Shown piece by piece: positions 8,763 to 19,100 of a DNA stretch of 64,000 bases. Within the stretch, counting starts at the first letter, position 1. Every line of letters begins with the position of its first letter. The notes beneath the pieces are model-generated. The model was not told the DNA's origin. It worked only from the letters and a program-made list of their open reading frames with translations, and ran no database searches. The position numbers were made by a program, and so were the translations under genes. This stretch comes from Streptococcus sanguinis SK1 = NCTC 7863 (GTDB lineage: Bacteria; Bacillota; Bacilli; Lactobacillales; Streptococcaceae), in the NCBI RefSeq assembly GCF_000194945.1, contig NZ_GL878507.1:945963-1009962 (forward strand). The letters are read 5' to 3'.

Positions 8763-10332
8763 TCTCAGCCTCCTTGAGCCACTGCTCCCACCGGCCAATC
8801 AGCTCCAGACCAGTATTATGATGGATTTTTTCAATGGAATAAATCAAGGCCTGGTTCCAATTTTTCAAACCTTCCAAGTAATAGTCTGCAGCAGTTGGTA
8901 GATCAGAGATAGAGTCCAAGATGTAGCCATTTTGCAGATGGGTCACATAGTCCGAGCCCACCAGATTGATCTGCGGAATCCCGGCAGAAATCCCAGCAAT
9001 CTGCGTATAGAGATTGGGCTGCTCACTCAGGTCGATGATTAACCGCGTATCATCCAGCTCCTGAATCAAGCTGAGCTCGTCTGTGATATTTTTAATGGTG
9101 AAACGGAGGTCCTGCTCCTGATTTTCCAGCAGGGCATTCTCAGCCTGCTCACTGCGCCGGTAGTTCTTGACAAATTCATATTGATTCAGATACTCATCAA
9201 TAACCTCCTGCACCTTGGTCTCCACCTTTTGGATTCCTTCCTGCCAAGCATTGTAAACACCGATAGTCAGCTCCGTATCCGGATGCTTGGCCACATAGTG
9301 GAGAACCTTGAAGATGGCATAGTCATTAAGCCCTTCTTCCAGATTAATCTGATAAAAAATCTTGGATTCACGGCGGCGCTGACTCTTGCCCAACTGCAGA
9401 CGAGTATCAAAAGGCGACAGGTAATGCACCTTCTGAGCCTGCCCAGGCAGGTAGCGCTGAATAGCCTTCTTGAAGTCCATACGATCAGTCAAGACTAAAT
9501 CTGCCTGCTTCAAATCTGCTTCTAGAGCTGACCAATCCACTGTATGATTGCGCTCGTGGAAAAAGCTGAGAATGACTTGAACCTGCTGGGGCAATAAGCG
9601 CAAAATGGCTTGAGTGTATAAGGGATGCGTTGCTAGGACAAACCGGCTGTCAGCTCTTGCATTACGCTCGATATAGTGGCCCAATTTCTCCAAGATCAAG
9701 TCCGGCATCCGCTCATACTCCAGCTTATCAAAGTCCAGTAAGTAAGCAGGATTGACCTCTACCCGGCAGTCGTCAGGCTTGAGATGCTCACGAATCCGCC
9801 AGTCACCATCCGGCTGCAGGTAGTCCTGATACAGAGGCTGACCTTCTTCATAATAGGTGATACTGGAGACAAAGCCCCGATCATCAAAGATATAAAACTT
9901 CTCCAGCTGGTCATCCTTGAAAAACTTGATGAAGCTGATAAAGCCTTCTACTCCAAACTCGACATGGGCATAGAGCTGCCCCTGCCTGCGGACCATGACT
10001 AGAAACGGTGTATAGACAAATTCACAGTCTGGCTCCCAGTCCAGATCCTTGATTTGCAAGACCTGCATTTCTTTAGACTGGATTCCCTGAATCTCATCAA
10101 AGACCGAGTAATAGTCCGTCTCAAAAATATCCTGCCGATGCAAGAGGTAGCGGGCATGCGGCATATAGGCTGGCAAAAGCAGCTGGACTGGCAGATTTTC
10201 ACTTTGAAAAATCCGAATCTGATGAATCGAGTCATCAAACTCCAGTCGTTGCATGGAGCGGTACCAAGGGACAATATCCCGGTGCCAAACCCGATCCCCA
10301 CTGCCACTCCATGAAGGAATAAAGTAATACAT
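8752..10332 (-). CDS. asp1: Accessory Sec system protein Asp1
   Basis: This 526-residue protein begins MYYFIPSWSG, the usual start of Asp1, with GGAGAAACT directly before the ATG. Asp1 has a GT-B glycosyltransferase-like fold without known transferase activity. It binds SRR glycan or peptide and scaffolds Asp2, Asp3 and SecA2 at the membrane. Late segments such as LIIDLSEQPNLYTQIAGISAGIP follow the pattern of the second GT-B Rossmann domain. The gene lies 8 bases after secY2 and overlaps asp2. Confidence 0.93.
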   Translation of the reverse strand: MYYFIPSWSGSGDRVWHRDIVPWYRSMQRLEFDDSIHQIRIFQSENLPVQLLLPAYMPHARYLLHRQDIFETDYYSVFDEIQGIQSKEMQVLQIKDLDWEPDCEFVYTPFLVMVRRQGQLYAHVEFGVEGFISFIKFFKDDQLEKFYIFDDRGFVSSITYYEEGQPLYQDYLQPDGDWRIREHLKPDDCRVEVNPAYLLDFDKLEYERMPDLILEKLGHYIERNARADSRFVLATHPLYTQAILRLLPQQVQVILSFFHERNHTVDWSALEADLKQADLVLTDRMDFKKAIQRYLPGQAQKVHYLSPFDTRLQLGKSQRRRESKIFYQINLEEGLNDYAIFKVLHYVAKHPDTELTIGVYNAWQEGIQKVETKVQEVIDEYLNQYEFVKNYRRSEQAENALLENQEQDLRFTIKNITDELSLIQELDDTRLIIDLSEQPNLYTQIAGISAGIPQINLVGSDYVTHLQNGYILDSISDLPTAADYYLEGLKNWNQALIYSIEKIHHNTGLELIGRWEQWLKEAENAK

Positions 10333-10340
10333 AGTTTCTC

Positions 10341-11564
10341 CTACAACAATGAACGATAACGGTCATTAAGCGTCAAGGCATCCACCTCGTCCTTAATAGA
10401 AAAGACCATTCCGATAAAAATCATAAAAATCCCCGGAATCATACTGAGCCGCAGATAGCGAATGTCCAGAAGCACCACCATCATAGGCAGACCAGAAATC
10501 AGGATAAGATAGAAAGCCCCCACTAGTGCAAAATAGGTCACCAAACCATTGATATAGCGGCGGGTTGCTCCTCCCGGATAAACATTTTCAATATACTCTC
10601 CACTCTTTTGCATCCGCTCAGCAATCTGGTCGCCACTTATATTGATAAAGGCGAAGGCCAGCGCCAGGATGAAAATGGTCAGCAGATAAAGGATAAACCA
10701 AGCAGGACTTCCCATAGACAGCGCTTCTATCCACTGCTCAATTAGCTGATTGTCTGGTTGGAGAAAGTGGATAATCAAAAGGAAATACTGGGGAATGCTG
10801 ACCAAGGTCATAGCGTACATAATCGGCATACCACCAGCAGGATTAAGACGAATATCCAGATAAGAGTATTTCTTAAAACGGTTATGGATATTGATCTTAT
10901 TGACTGGAATTCGGTACTTAGACCGCTCAACTGTAACAGCCAGATAGAGAAAAACTAGGCTGAAAACCAGCATCAAGGCTAGCCACAGAGAAGAAATCTT
11001 TAGCTCCTGAATGGAGTTCCAAATATCCTGTGGAATGTAGGCAATCATGCTGGCCATGACAATCATGATGGAGCCGCCAAGTCCCATGGCAGCATTCAAA
11101 TCCGTCAGCCAGATGAGAAAGTAGGTCCCAGCCATCAAGACCAAGGTATCTAAGACCATAATCGTAGTCATATCCGCCCCAGCTGCTTCTTGCAGTGGCA
11201 GATTTAGGACCAGTGCCACAGACTGTATCAAGGCAATAACCAAAGTCAGCAGCATCCGCCGCCTTTCCTGTACTTCCAGAGGGAGCTTACTCAAGCCTAG
11301 GCGCTTGGACACAGCAAACATCTGCCAGATCAGCATAGAGGACATCCAAGGAGACAGGCCGACAGAAAAGAGCGACATACTGCGCAGATTTCCCCCCATC
11401 AGGGCTGTCGCATAGTTCAAGGTCGTAGAGGTTCCGTCCATGGCAACTGCCTTACTCATATCGACGAAGGGCAGGGTCAGCTTGGTTCCCAAGACATAGA
11501 TAAATAAGAAAAATAAGGTCCACAGAAATTTCTTGATAACGATCGCTTTAAAAAATGACTTCAC
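10341..11564 (-). CDS. secY2: SecY2, accessory Sec channel
   Basis: This 407-residue polytopic protein has about ten hydrophobic segments and the SecY-like features [13 protein letters not shown] near residue 71 and a cytosolic loop ending [15 protein letters not shown]. SecY2 forms the pore dedicated to the SRR adhesin. It is shorter than SecY and lacks several SecY loop residues, as is normal for SecY2. The start is GTG at 11564 with AGGAG five bases upstream. nss ends 32 bases before it and asp1 follows 8 bases after. Confidence 0.94.
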   Translation of the reverse strand: MKSFFKAIVIKKFLWTLFFLFIYVLGTKLTLPFVDMSKAVAMDGTSTTLNYATALMGGNLRSMSLFSVGLSPWMSSMLIWQMFAVSKRLGLSKLPLEVQERRRMLLTLVIALIQSVALVLNLPLQEAAGADMTTIMVLDTLVLMAGTYFLIWLTDLNAAMGLGGSIMIVMASMIAYIPQDIWNSIQELKISSLWLALMLVFSLVFLYLAVTVERSKYRIPVNKINIHNRFKKYSYLDIRLNPAGGMPIMYAMTLVSIPQYFLLIIHFLQPDNQLIEQWIEALSMGSPAWFILYLLTIFILALAFAFINISGDQIAERMQKSGEYIENVYPGGATRRYINGLVTYFALVGAFYLILISGLPMMVVLLDIRYLRLSMIPGIFMIFIGMVFSIKDEVDALTLNDRYRSLL

Positions 11565-11596
11565 ACTGACTCCTCATGACGATGGCTGGAAAAGCT

Positions 11597-12601
11597 CTAA
11601 GATAAAACTTCCATCACCGCATCTACTAAGACTTTTTTGCTAAAATAACCTTCCTTGAGCAAGAAAGAGAACTTTCTAACCCGCTCGACCATAGCCTGAT
11701 ACTCCTCAGCAGTCAGATTTTCAACAATCCGACTGGCCTCTTCCAGACTGTCTACGACAAAGCCCAGACCGCGATCGCGAATCAACTCTGCATTGGACAG
11801 GTAAGAAGGGACGATGACCGGAATACCTGCCGCCAGATAGGTAGCTGACTTATGAGAGATATTGAGACCATAGTATTCCGGCTCGTCTGCTGGATTTTCC
11901 TCAACCCCCCAGACCAGACCTAGACCGCCCTTGGACAGATCCAAGAGCAACTCTGGCCGGCTGACCCAGCCACGATAGCTGACATTGGCCTCTGGATTTG
12001 ACTCTTCCTCAGGCGAAAAAATCTCCAGCGGCGTAGCATAAGACCAATTGATCAGATGTGGAAAACGTTCCACACTTCCGGCAAAATAGAGCTTGCGGGC
12101 AAACTGAGGCTGGTGCAGGGGCAAATCATAGGGATGATCCCACATGCGCTGGACCAAAATCTTGTCCACAGTCAGACCCTCTGCCAGAAGCTTATCCCGC
12201 ATCTGCTCAGAAGGGACGATAACCACATCGGACTGATTATACATGTCGATATATTCCGGCATCAGATAGTAGTTTGACGGGAACATCAGCGGCGGTACAT
12301 CATGGATAAAGGTCACCAGCTTGGCCTGCAAAATCTTCAGCTTGCTGATAAAGGCCTGGTCAAACTCCCGGCCGTTCCAAGTCGGCGACTGATAGATAAC
12401 CACATCGCCGTAGCCCACACTAGCCATGATGCCGTCCAGACGCCGACTGAGCTCCGACTGGCTGTCGCTGTAAATATCGTAAAAGTAAAAACTCAGTTCA
12501 TTAAAGCCCAGCTGCTTGGCTAACTTGGTCACATCATTCTGGGCAATCAAGGCCGTACTCTGGCCAGACATACCGTATAGATTGGTAATATTAACTTTCA
12601 T
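11597..12601 (-). CDS. nss: Nss/Gtf3-type glucosyltransferase of the SRR locus
   Basis: This 334-residue GT-B-like enzyme of the Nss/Gtf3 family (once called nucleotide sugar synthetase-like) begins [15 protein letters not shown]. Gtf3 adds glucose to the GlcNAc already placed by GtfA/GtfB, the second step of adhesin glycosylation. Visible landmarks include [14 protein letters not shown] near the middle and the late donor-site region [16 protein letters not shown]. It lies 16 bases after gly, in the conserved order gly-nss-secY2. The Shine-Dalgarno site is weak. Confidence 0.88.
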   Translation of the reverse strand: MKVNITNLYGMSGQSTALIAQNDVTKLAKQLGFNELSFYFYDIYSDSQSELSRRLDGIMASVGYGDVVIYQSPTWNGREFDQAFISKLKILQAKLVTFIHDVPPLMFPSNYYLMPEYIDMYNQSDVVIVPSEQMRDKLLAEGLTVDKILVQRMWDHPYDLPLHQPQFARKLYFAGSVERFPHLINWSYATPLEIFSPEEESNPEANVSYRGWVSRPELLLDLSKGGLGLVWGVEENPADEPEYYGLNISHKSATYLAAGIPVIVPSYLSNAELIRDRGLGFVVDSLEEASRIVENLTAEEYQAMVERVRKFSFLLKEGYFSKKVLVDAVMEVLS

Positions 12602-12617
12602 ATTCTTTTTCTAATCT

Positions 12618-15600
12618 TCATTCCTGAGCCAGATTGGCAACAATCTGACTGTCATAAGCTTGGTCGTCTCTAAACTCAATATCCTGATCAAAGTTGTGCT
12701 CAGCCGTATGCTTGTGCGACAGCTTGACCTTGTGCCTAGCCCCCATCTGGAACCACTCATACTCTGAGTCAATATGCCCAATATCCAGCGCTCGATAACC
12801 TTCCTGAACCAGATCGTAGACCAAGACCTTGGCCGTCGGACCCAGCATGGTCAAAATCAGACGATTATCCGCATGCTTACGAACTGCTTGCTTGATGGCC
12901 TCCAGTTTGCTGTAGGCATTGTGCGAAGGACAGATAATCCGCTTGATGGATTTAGCCCCGTCAAAGAGGTCATTGCCCACACCAGAGCGAGAAGTCAAGC
13001 CCTCTACGATCAAGAGGTCTTTGTCCTGCCAAAGCTGCTTAAGCTTTGCAAAATAGCCCGCAGACGGCGTCTTATCTTCCAAGTCAATATAAGGACGGGA
13101 AATAAAAGTCGAGCCGTACCAAGGTGCTTGGCAAATATTTTTATATTTCTCAAGGAAATGTGGCAAATGATTTAGACTCCAAAAATTCTGGGCATCAATG
13201 GAATAGCGCTCTAGCCCTGTAAAAACATCGGGCAGACAGATCATCAAATGCTCATCGCTCTCCATAGACATAATCTCTCTCAAGCGCGCTGACAGTTCTG
13301 GATCAAAATCCTGATAGACGATACTACGGCCCGCAATCAAATCCATCTCCCCATCTCCAAAGCGAACCACTGAAGCACCTTTCTCTAAGAGATAATCCAG
13401 TGATTGGTCGATAGAGAGTACAGAAATCTGCCGCTCCTCAGGCTCGGCCAAGGCTAGTTTCTCAATAGCCTGCACCATGGCTTCAGGATTATCAGCTGGA
13501 AAGACTTCCTGCCCCTGCTGGCCATGGGCTGTGCTGTCAAAGGCAAAGACTGACTTGCCAGCAGACTTAAAGCGAGCAATAATATCCCCCACCTCATCAC
13601 CGGCATTGATATCCAACAGCAGCTGAGACTTGGCTTCCAGCGACTCCAAGAGAGCCGGAATGCCCGCAATATCTGAACTGACGCTGACATTAGGATACTG
13701 GAGCAGACGCGTGATTGGCTCTGCTACCACTACCGGTGCCGCGATGTAGAAATGACAGGCAGGCAGGGCTTGAATCAGATAGTTGATATGCATCAGGTCA
13801 CAAGAATAGGTGTAGACTAGGCAGGACAGGCTTGAGCCCTCTTCCCCTTCCACCATCTTTTGAGTCAGGGCTCCGACTGGCTCCTCCATATCCGACCAAT
13901 CCAGTCCCTGATAGAACCACCAGACCTCACGATAAATGGACTGGGTGTACTCTTTCCAAGGCTTGCGCTCGGTCAGATAGTGGATAACCGGCGGATAGAG
14001 ACCTTTTTCAGGCTCATAGTCCGAAAAGGTCGTGTGCAGCGTAATGCAGTTATAAGCAAAAGGCAGCTCCATCCAGCGATTTTCAAAAAGCATATTGAGA
14101 ATGCTTTGGTCATCCTGAGTAACTTTATCATGTAAGTTATCAGTCATCTCAATCAATTGACCCGCAATATCGTTTTCTCTCCAGTAGTTCACATTAATTA
14201 GTAAAACACCTGAATTAAAAATCTGCTCGCCAAAGTATACTTCTCCACCCAGATCTCTTACCGCGCCAAGCGGATAGGAACCTAAATCAACTGCAAAAAT
14301 TTCTGATAAGTCACGTGTAACTACAATATCGCAATCCAAATAAAGAGCTTGATCTTCCTCTACAAAAGTAGCCGTAAAATATCTCAAAAAAACTGAATAA
14401 TGGATATTTGTCTTATATTGACTAATATGACTGCCATCCACCCGAGCATTGACGATCTGGCAGTCCAGCTTGGCCAGTTTTTTTTGCATGCTGACAAACC
14501 ACTCTGTCGGAAAGTCACTATTGATGACATAAAACTTGATAAAGCGATTGTGGCAGACGATGGACTTAATGGTGGTTAAGACCTGCTCACTATAGGCAGC
14601 ATTAGCCGCCAGCACCACAGCCCGAAAGGCTTGCGGCTTCTCTTTTTTCATCAGACTGCGCAGCTTTCTCACCATCTCCTGAGGGTGCTCATGGGGATAG
14701 ACCAGTTCTTCGTTTTCATTTTTCTTAGTATTGTCAAAAGCCAGAACTGGCTTGCCAAGTGCCTTGAAACGACTGCTCAGCTGATAGTGCTCACTTCCAT
14801 GGTGAATATCCAAATAGACCTGGCACTTATCAATGAGCTCATCCAGCACTGCATGAATAACCTGCGGATAGAGATGGATATTTTCATAGCGATCCAAAGA
14901 GCGCAGATAATCTCCCATATCTGTGTAACAGGCTATATAAAAATGAACGCTAGGCAGGGACTGAGCTAAAAACTCAATCTGCTCTAACTCTTGCACATCT
15001 GTCAGGAGCATGCAGTTCAGAGCTGCCTTCTCCCAACGGTCTTGCATCTCAAACTCTCCCCGATGATGGGCTGAAATCTCCGCCAAGCTCAAGGCCTGAA
15101 AGTCCCACCAAAGCTGACGGTAGCGATAGCTAACTTCCGAGTTCCAAGGCTTGCGGAAGGTGGTATAGTGGATAATCAGAGGTTCCTGATCCAGCTCAAA
15201 ATGACCATTCCAGCCGCTGTAAAAGGCCACTAAGTCATGGCCTACCTGCAGATTGTAAATCTTATCCAAGGGCAGCCAATCCTGAGCCAGCACATAATTT
15301 AAAACCGTCTGATCGCCGTTAAAATCCTCCATCTGGCCAGACTGGACCAAGCCCATGATGCGGTCCGTTTCCTTGATAAAGGTCTCCTGCAGCTGCCTTT
15401 CTTTCCATGCTCGATTATCAATTAGCAGAACTCCAGAGTTAAATCCATAACCGCCGGCATCTCCAACCGCTGCCACAAGCTTGCCTTCCAGAGGAATATC
15501 AAATAAAGGTTGCAAATCTCTATTGACCACCAGATCACTATCCAGATAAAGGACACGCTCCTCTGCTACAAACTGCGGAATGAAATAGCGAGCATAGGCT

Positions 15601-15842
15601 GCTGAGCTGATATGGTCCTGAGTCAGCCACTCTGAACTGATAGTCACTTGGTCCAAGCTAACATTGACCAATTCACTGTCCAGCTGCTCGGCCAGCTCAT
15701 TAAAATCACGGAACCATTCGTCACTCAATCCCTGATTGAAAACATAGATTTTTACATTTTTATTGTAATATAAAATCGACTTAATCGTAGTCGAAACTTG
15801 CTCCTGATAGGCCTGATCACCAACCAAAACAATCGTTTTCAT
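12618..15842 (-). CDS. gly: Gly: tandem GT8 transferases fused to a GT-D (DUF1792) domain
   Basis: This 1074-residue glycosyltransferase has three catalytic-type domains. The first GT8 domain covers about residues 1-260 with the metal motif LYLDSDLVV. The second is at about 400-660 with LYLDCDIVV. The last 280 residues match the DUF1792/GT-D family, with RFGDGE near the start and DIGHIDSEYEWF near the end. Each GT8 domain is followed by an LLTDVQELEQIEFL-like or LVYTYSCDLMHINYL-like linker, so the first part is an internal duplication. It should extend the adhesin glycan after Nss. ATG 15842 is chosen; a GTG two codons upstream is the alternative. It is the first gene after the srpA terminator. 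Confidence 0.9.
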   Translation of the reverse strand: MKTIVLVGDQAYQEQVSTTIKSILYYNKNVKIYVFNQGLSDEWFRDFNELAEQLDSELVNVSLDQVTISSEWLTQDHISSAAYARYFIPQFVAEERVLYLDSDLVVNRDLQPLFDIPLEGKLVAAVGDAGGYGFNSGVLLIDNRAWKERQLQETFIKETDRIMGLVQSGQMEDFNGDQTVLNYVLAQDWLPLDKIYNLQVGHDLVAFYSGWNGHFELDQEPLIIHYTTFRKPWNSEVSYRYRQLWWDFQALSLAEISAHHRGEFEMQDRWEKAALNCMLLTDVQELEQIEFLAQSLPSVHFYIACYTDMGDYLRSLDRYENIHLYPQVIHAVLDELIDKCQVYLDIHHGSEHYQLSSRFKALGKPVLAFDNTKKNENEELVYPHEHPQEMVRKLRSLMKKEKPQAFRAVVLAANAAYSEQVLTTIKSIVCHNRFIKFYVINSDFPTEWFVSMQKKLAKLDCQIVNARVDGSHISQYKTNIHYSVFLRYFTATFVEEDQALYLDCDIVVTRDLSEIFAVDLGSYPLGAVRDLGGEVYFGEQIFNSGVLLINVNYWRENDIAGQLIEMTDNLHDKVTQDDQSILNMLFENRWMELPFAYNCITLHTTFSDYEPEKGLYPPVIHYLTERKPWKEYTQSIYREVWWFYQGLDWSDMEEPVGALTQKMVEGEEGSSLSCLVYTYSCDLMHINYLIQALPACHFYIAAPVVVAEPITRLLQYPNVSVSSDIAGIPALLESLEAKSQLLLDINAGDEVGDIIARFKSAGKSVFAFDSTAHGQQGQEVFPADNPEAMVQAIEKLALAEPEERQISVLSIDQSLDYLLEKGASVVRFGDGEMDLIAGRSIVYQDFDPELSARLREIMSMESDEHLMICLPDVFTGLERYSIDAQNFWSLNHLPHFLEKYKNICQAPWYGSTFISRPYIDLEDKTPSAGYFAKLKQLWQDKDLLIVEGLTSRSGVGNDLFDGAKSIKRIICPSHNAYSKLEAIKQAVRKHADNRLILTMLGPTAKVLVYDLVQEGYRALDIGHIDSEYEWFQMGARHKVKLSHKHTAEHNFDQDIEFRDDQAYDSQIVANLAQE

Positions 15843-15977
15843 CTCCACCCTTACTCTTTCATTTCATAAACTCTAAAACATCATTTCTATACTTGATATT
15901 ATATAAAATATTGTTCAAAAAATCTATATTCTCAGGGACTTTCCTGCAGAATAAAGGACACTTTTTTCTACTAAATT
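15843..15977 (-). promoter_or_regulatory. Possible promoter for the gly-asp5 operon
   Basis: The leader between the adhesin terminator and gly is very AT-rich and contains a perfect minus-strand TATAAT at 15898-15903. A good -35 is not visible at 16-18 bases. The presence of a terminator upstream argues that a promoter is needed here, but read-through from the adhesin gene cannot be excluded. Confidence 0.4.
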
Positions 15978-16013
15978 GTCAAAAAAACAGGAAGTTGTCA
16001 AAACTTCCTGTTT
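15978..16013 (-). terminator. Terminator between the SRR adhesin gene and gly
   Basis: A perfect 12-bp stem (15985-15996 with 16002-16013) has a 5-base loop and on the minus strand is followed by seven T. It would end most transcripts of the adhesin gene and separate it from the glycosylation and secretion operon. Confidence 0.85.
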
Positions 16014-16185
16014 CTATTGCCTCTCGGTTTCTTTTTACTAATTCCTAGTCTAGGATTTTAGGAAGCAAGCACCAGAAATAACCAAGTTATTTCCTTATAG
16101 CTTGCTTTGTCCATCACTTCCACAGCTCACTAGCTGAGTGAAATTTCGACGGACTAAAAGATAAACTGATCGGCTCTACTTACTG
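16014..16185 (-). other. Adhesin gene 3' untranslated region with nested hairpins
   Basis: Beyond the stop codon and before the terminator lies a nested inverted repeat: AGCAAGC (16064-16070) pairs with GCTTGCT (16100-16106), enclosing GAAATAAC (16075-16082) paired with GTTATTTC (16086-16093). A short CCTAG palindrome and a CAGCT/AGCTG pair flank it. No gene is seen here. Confidence 0.6.
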
Positions 16186-19100
16186 CTACTCCTCAGAGTC
16201 GCTTTTCTTTTTACGTCTCTTGAAGGCCAAGCCCAATGCTCCTAAGCCCAGAGCCAGGATGGAAGCCTTGCTCTCCGTTTCCCCTGTCTGTGGCAGACGA
16301 CCTCTGGAAATCAGATCCAGCTCAGACTGTCTTGCTGAAGCGGACAGGCTTTCAGATGTGCTCTGACTAGCTGACAGGCTCGTAGACAGGCTTTCCGATA
16401 CAGACTGACTGACACGAGCAAGCTCGCTGAGACTGACTGCTGCTGACAGTGACTCGCTTGTAGAAAGGCTGAGTGAGTAGAATTCCTTCTCATGAACCAG
16501 GTCCAGCTGACTATGCAAGACTGAGGTGCTGGTGCTTACTGAGGTTGACTCACATATTGACTGAGAATCGCTAATCGAAGCACTTTCTGAACCAGATAGA
16601 CTAGCCGAAGTGCTGGCAGATTCTGAGGCACTTACTGAAGCGGATATACTTGCCAACGCTAAAGCAGATGCACTTACTGAAGCGGATTCGCTCGCAGATA
16701 CGGATGAACTAGTTGAAGCTGACTCACTTGCACTCACTGACGCACTTGTCGACGCTGATTCACTTGCTTTCGCAGATGAGCTAGTTGAAGCCGATTCACT
16801 TGCACTCACTGAAGCGCTCGTAGATGCCGATGTGCTTGCTGAAACTGATGCACTCGTTGATGCAGATTCACTCGCTTTTGCAGATGAGCTAGTTGAAGCT
16901 GATTCACTTGCACTCACTGACGCGCTCGTGGAGGCCGATGTGCTTGCACTCACTGACACACTCGTTGAAGCTGACGTACTTGCGCTTACGGATGCGCTCG
17001 TCGACGCGGACGTACTTGCGCTTACGGATGCACTGGTCGATGCGGACGTGCTTGCTGAAACGAACGCACTCGTCGATGCGGACGTGCTTGCACTTACTGA
17101 TGCACTCGTTGAGGCGGACGTGCTTGCCGATACTGATGCACTGGTAGATGCAGATTCACTCGCTTTCGCAGATGAGCTAGTTGAAGCTGATTCACTTGCG
17201 CTTACCGACGCACTCGTCGACGCGGACATACTTGCACTTACTGAGGCACTGGTTGAGGCTGAGGTACTTGCGCTCACTGACGCACTCGTTGATGCAGACG
17301 TACTTGCGGATACAGATGCACTCGTCGATGCGGACGTACTTGCAGAGACAGACGCGCTTGTCGACGCGGACGTACTTGCTGATACAGAGGCGCTCGTGGA
17401 CGCTGAGGTACTTGCGCTGACTGATGCGCTCGTCGATGCGGACGTACTTGCACTTACTGATGCACTCGTCGACGCGGAAGTACTTGCGGATACAGATGCG
17501 CTCGTTGATGCAGATGTGCTTGCACTTACTGACGCACTCGTGGAAGCAGATTCACTCGCTTTCGCAGATGAGCTAGTTGAAGCTGATTCACTTGCACTCA
17601 CTGACGCGCTCGTGGAGGCCGATGTGCTTGCACTCACTGACACACTCGTTGATGCTGACGTACTTGCAGATACAGATGCACTCATTGACGCTGACGTACT
17701 TGCACTTACAGACGCACTTGTCGAAGCGGACGTACTTGCGCTTACAGACGCACTCGTTGAAGCCGAGGTGCTGGCACTTACAGATGCACTGGTTGATGCG
17801 GATGTGCTTGCTGATACAGATGCACTCATTGAAGCAGACGTACTTGCGCTTACTGAGGCACTCGTTGAAGCGGACGTACTTGCACTTACAGACGCACTTG
17901 TCGAAGCGGACGTACTTGCACTTACTGACGCACTTGTCGATGCTGAGGTACTTGCGCTCACTGACGCGCTTGTTGAGGCCGATGTGCTGGCGCTCACTGA
18001 GGCACTTGTCGATGCTGAAGTACTTGCACTTACTGAGGCACTCGTTGATGCGGACATACTTGCTGAAACTGACGCACTCGTGGACGCAGACATACTTGCG
18101 CTTACTGATGCACTTGTGGACGCTGAAGTGCTTGCACTTACTGACGCGCTCGTTGATGCGGACGTACTTGCACTTACTGACGCACTCATTGACGCTGACG
18201 TACTTGCGCTCACTGACGCGCTTGTTGAGGCCGATGTGCTGGCACTTACCGATGCACTCGTCGATGCGGACGTACTTGCACTTACTGAGGCACTCGTTGA
18301 GGCTGACGTACTTGCACTTACCGAGGCACTCGTCGACGCTGAAGTACTTGCACTTACCGAGGCGCTAGTTGAAGCGGACGTACTTGCGCTCACTGACGCA
18401 CTCGTGGACGCAGACATACTTGCGCTTACTGATGCACTTGTGGACGCTGAAGTGCTTGCACTCACTGACGCGCTCGTCGATGCAGACGTACTTGCTGAAA
18501 CTGATGCACTGGTTGATGCTGACGTACTTGCTGATACAGATGCGCTAGTTGACGCAGACGTGCTAGCGCTGACTGACGCACTTGTGGACGCGGACGTACT
18601 TGCTGAAACTGAAGCACTTGTGGACGCAGATGTGCTTGCACTTACTGACGCACTCGTTGAAGCCGACGTACTTGCACTTACTGATGCACTCGTCGATGCC
18701 GAGGTACTTGCGCTTACTGAGGCGCTCGTCGATGCAGACGTACTTGCACTTACTGATGCACTCGTCGATGCCGAGGTACTTGCGCTTACGGACGCACTCG
18801 TCGACGCGGACGTACTTGCACTTACTGAGGCACTTGTGGACGCGGACGTGCTTGCTGACACAGATGCGCTAGTTGACGCTGAGGTACTTGCAGATACTGA
18901 CGCACTCGTCGACGCTGAAGTACTTGCACTTACTGAGGCACTCGTCGACGCTGAAGTACTTGCACTTACTGAGGCACTCGTTGAAGCGGACGTACTTGCA
19001 CTTACCGATGCGCTCGTTGAAGCGGACGTACTTGCGCTCACTGACGCTGACGTGCTTGCAGATACAGATGCACTCGTCGACGCTGAAGCACTTGCACTTA

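Noticed and set aside
8763-8798. Longer asp2 frame beginning MAGGSSGSRR
   Set aside because: The AAGGAGG site places translation start at 8762, and the catalytic residue numbering then agrees with characterised Asp2.
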